The position numbers and the translations under genes are program-made. 8,248 nt of DNA, taken from NCBI GenBank assembly GCA_018239705.1, contig JAFEGS010000637.1:1-8248 (forward strand). The letters are read 5' to 3'. Source of the DNA: Verrucomicrobiota bacterium (lineage in GTDB: Bacteria; Chlamydiota; Chlamydiia; Chlamydiales; FEN-1388). The notes beneath the pieces were generated by a model. That model was not told the origin of the DNA and made no database searches. It was given only the letters and a program-made list of their open reading frames with translations. This document shows positions 6,557-8,248 of the stretch, in pieces (positions within the stretch are counted from its first letter, which is position 1; every line of letters begins with the position of its first letter).

Positions 6557-6648
6557 GTCATGAAAATCAAATATGATGTGCAAAATGAGCAAAAAAATCA
6601 AGAATGAGTTATCATTAGATCTACATTTAACCAAAATAATAGTGTGCT
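6557..6648. promoter_or_regulatory. Divergent intergenic region between pdhA and the SH2-like gene
   Basis: About 100 AT-rich bases separate the two divergent starts and should hold both promoters. On the minus strand TTGATT followed 19 nt later by TCATAT is a weak candidate for pdhA. On the plus strand AT-rich hexamers lie very close to the ATG at 6649 and no Shine-Dalgarno is visible, so that gene may have a short or leaderless mRNA. No strong promoter match could be fixed by eye. Confidence 0.35.
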
Positions 6649-7590
6649 ATGGAAATTGTTGAACTAATTGAGACTCTAGACCGCTCCTACATGGAGTTGA
6701 AGGAAGGTACATCAATACCGGAAGTAAATGAAATTCAACGACTTTTTGAAAAAGTCAGCGACGTTCATCAGCAGGTAGAGCAAAAGATCGAGAGTACAGT
6801 GTCCCTTTTGCGGCCCATCACACGCATGTACGAAAAGAGGTTCGGATCCCTTCATAAAATCGAAATAATGGAGCAGCAGATTACCGATCTTTTGGACGAA
6901 GCAAAGACCTATCATCATCAGCAACGAATAAATAAAAAACTGTGGGAGCTGCAGCGAAAGGGGCTTTTGAGCCCGGGAGATAGCGAGACAGCAGCAGGAG
7001 AGCTCTGCTCCTACGAGACGCAGATGAGAGCGGTTAACTGCGGAAGTGCATTTGTACTGCTCGTAGTTTCAAAAGAAGAGGGACTGCTTGAACTGACGGT
7101 CTTTAGCCTCGATCCTCATGGAGTTACCAAATACCAGATAGATATAAATAGTGCCTTCCAGATCGAAGATAAGTCATTTGACACTATTGAAGAGGCGCTC
7201 GCAGTCTATGCTCCATTGGGGCTGCCTCTTAACCAGCTGCAGGATATAGCAAGCTGGTTCGAAAACCACGCGACGGGCGAGTACAAGATATCGCATATTC
7301 TGAGCACAAGTGCTATTGAGCAAAAACTCTCCGATCTTCTCAAAACATGCCCTCAAGGGGCCTATATTTTGCATCCAGGGGATCAGACAGCGAAAAATTC
7401 CCTGAAGCTATCTCGGATCCACCAGAAGGGGAAGATCCACCATCTCACAGTAGACCTTGCAAAGCGGCTAGGATACTATACCATCTCTGACGAGCAGGGC
7501 AAGCTGGCCTGCCAGACACGCCTTCAGTTTAGACGAAGCCTTGATCAGATGGGGATGCCCTTGCGACTGCGGGTGCCCGATGGAGGATAA
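6649..7590 (+). CDS. Protein of no assigned family: helical N-terminus plus two possible degenerate SH2-like domains
   Basis: 313 residues, soluble, no signal peptide or membrane helix. Residues 1-95 look helical and partly coiled-coil (heptad-like L/I/V spacing, Gln/Glu/Lys-rich). Two later segments read like SH2 domains. Segment A, about 108-197: GSAFVLLVVS (132-141), LLELTVFSLDPHG, VTKYQIDI (159-166), AFQIEDKSFDTIEEALAVYA (169-188) and GLPLNQL. Segment B, about 218-305: a helix SAIEQKLSDLLKTCPQ (221-236), GAYILHPGDQ (237-246), SLKLSRIHQKG, KIHHLTVD (262-269) and GYYTISDEQG (275-284). These follow the SH2 order alphaA, FLVRES strand, LSV strand, KHYRI strand, GYYI strand, alphaB. The FLVRES Arg that binds phosphotyrosine is Leu138 in A and His242 in B; B keeps a His (265) in the betaD4-like position. 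Phosphotyrosine binding is therefore doubtful. No Shine-Dalgarno is clear. The end overlaps the methyltransferase gene by 11 nt. The SH2 assignment is by eye; an unrelated alpha/beta fold is possible. Confidence 0.5.
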   Translation: MEIVELIETLDRSYMELKEGTSIPEVNEIQRLFEKVSDVHQQVEQKIESTVSLLRPITRMYEKRFGSLHKIEIMEQQITDLLDEAKTYHHQQRINKKLWELQRKGLLSPGDSETAAGELCSYETQMRAVNCGSAFVLLVVSKEEGLLELTVFSLDPHGVTKYQIDINSAFQIEDKSFDTIEEALAVYAPLGLPLNQLQDIASWFENHATGEYKISHILSTSAIEQKLSDLLKTCPQGAYILHPGDQTAKNSLKLSRIHQKGKIHHLTVDLAKRLGYYTISDEQGKLACQTRLQFRRSLDQMGMPLRLRVPDGG

Positions 7591-8248
7591 TACGTTTTTG
7601 CTCATACTGAGGTCTCGTCTCTTTAACCTGAAGGATTTTTTTGTAACCCTTTTTCGTTACTGGATAAAGCCCTCGTTTGCACTAACGGATTGCACTTTAT
7701 TGTTAAGTTATTTCTTTAAAAGTCCCTATAGAATAGCCAGGCAGTTTGAAGAGAGCCGAGGCGTGGCAGAAATTGCCCCCTACGGCGAGACACCTCTTTC
7801 TGTTATGCACAAAATAGCTCGGAAAGCAGGTATCACGGCTAAAGATGTGGTCTTTGAGCTTGGATGTGGGAGGGGAAGAACCTGCTTTTGGCTTGCAAGC
7901 TGGATTGGCTGCAAAACAGTTGGCATTGAGTTTGTCCCAACCTTTATCCAAAAGGCAGCCAAAGTGCGGGCGATGTTTAAGACGCCCAATGTCGAGTTTC
8001 GACAAGAGGATATGTTTACGACATCACTTGCAGGAGCATCGGTGATCTATCTCTATGGCACCTGCCTTACAGACGAAGAGGTACTGAAGCTGATCGAGCG
8101 CTGCAAGGAACTACCTGCGGGCACAAAAATTATCACCATCAGCTATTCCCTGCTGGAGTATACCGATCTGCCACAGTTTGAGTTGATCAAGACCGTTGAT
8201 GTGAGCTTTGCTTGGGGCTCTACTCAGGCCTATATCCAAATTATAAAC
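7580..8248 (+). CDS. Class I SAM-dependent methyltransferase, cut by right window edge
   Basis: The frame is open from the ATG at 7580 to the last base (223 codons) and is unfinished. A hydrophobic/aromatic N-terminal stretch (about 6-50, including FFVTLFRYWIKPSFAL) may sit on the membrane or form a helical cap. A Rossmann methyltransferase core follows: motif I VVFELGCGRGR (90-100), motif II acidic residue E117 in TVGIEF, motif III RQEDMF with D144, and motif IV VIYLYGTCLTDEE (155-167). The pattern ELGxGxGR ... GIE ... EDMF ... VIYLY, with no typical catalytic NPPY, resembles the FAM173/DOT1-like protein-lysine methyltransferase group more than DNA or rRNA enzymes, but the substrate is unknown. 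The start ATG lies inside the end of the previous gene (11-nt overlap), with only a weak GCGGG-like stretch upstream, so expression is probably coupled to the SH2-like protein. Confidence 0.8.
   Translation, partial: MEDNTFLLILRSRLFNLKDFFVTLFRYWIKPSFALTDCTLLLSYFFKSPYRIARQFEESRGVAEIAPYGETPLSVMHKIARKAGITAKDVVFELGCGRGRTCFWLASWIGCKTVGIEFVPTFIQKAAKVRAMFKTPNVEFRQEDMFTTSLAGASVIYLYGTCLTDEEVLKLIERCKELPAGTKIITISYSLLEYTDLPQFELIKTVDVSFAWGSTQAYIQIIN

Overview
The window looks like chromosomal DNA from a member of the Chlamydiota, probably an environmental (Parachlamydiales-type) lineage. Three things support this. The methionine aminopeptidase carries the N-terminal SEC-C zinc motif typical of chlamydial Map. 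A very short RodZ ends just after its membrane helix, like chlamydial CT009. A pdhA-pdhB-pdhC operon lacks an adjacent E3 gene, as in Chlamydia. Base composition looks near 50% GC by eye, higher than in pathogenic Chlamydia. This placement is inferred from protein features only.

Layout from left to right: (1) Two overlapping minus-strand genes, map followed by an FAD-linked oxidase that runs off the left edge. (2) A divergent promoter region of about 150 bp. (3) A plus-strand pair, rodZ and a DUF368 membrane protein (PopT family), overlapping by one base. (4) An array of about 28 short GAC/GTC-centred units at a mean spacing of 9 bp. It switches orientation in the middle, so it forms a large inverted repeat between two convergent transcription units. 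(5) The minus-strand operon pdhA-pdhB-pdhC (pyruvate dehydrogenase E1 alpha, E1 beta, E2). (6) A short divergent intergenic region. (7) A plus-strand pair: a protein of no assigned family with a helical N-terminus and what look like two degenerate SH2-like domains, overlapped by 11 nt by a class I SAM methyltransferase that runs off the right edge.

Functional themes: pdhABC links glycolysis to acetyl-CoA. rodZ-popT suggests a cell-envelope module, with an MreB/septum scaffold beside a candidate lipid-carrier recycler. Map does N-terminal methionine removal. The two points most worth following up are the possible bacterial SH2-like protein with its coupled methyltransferase, and the orientation-switching 9-bp array, whose first units also encode the last residues of the DUF368 protein.
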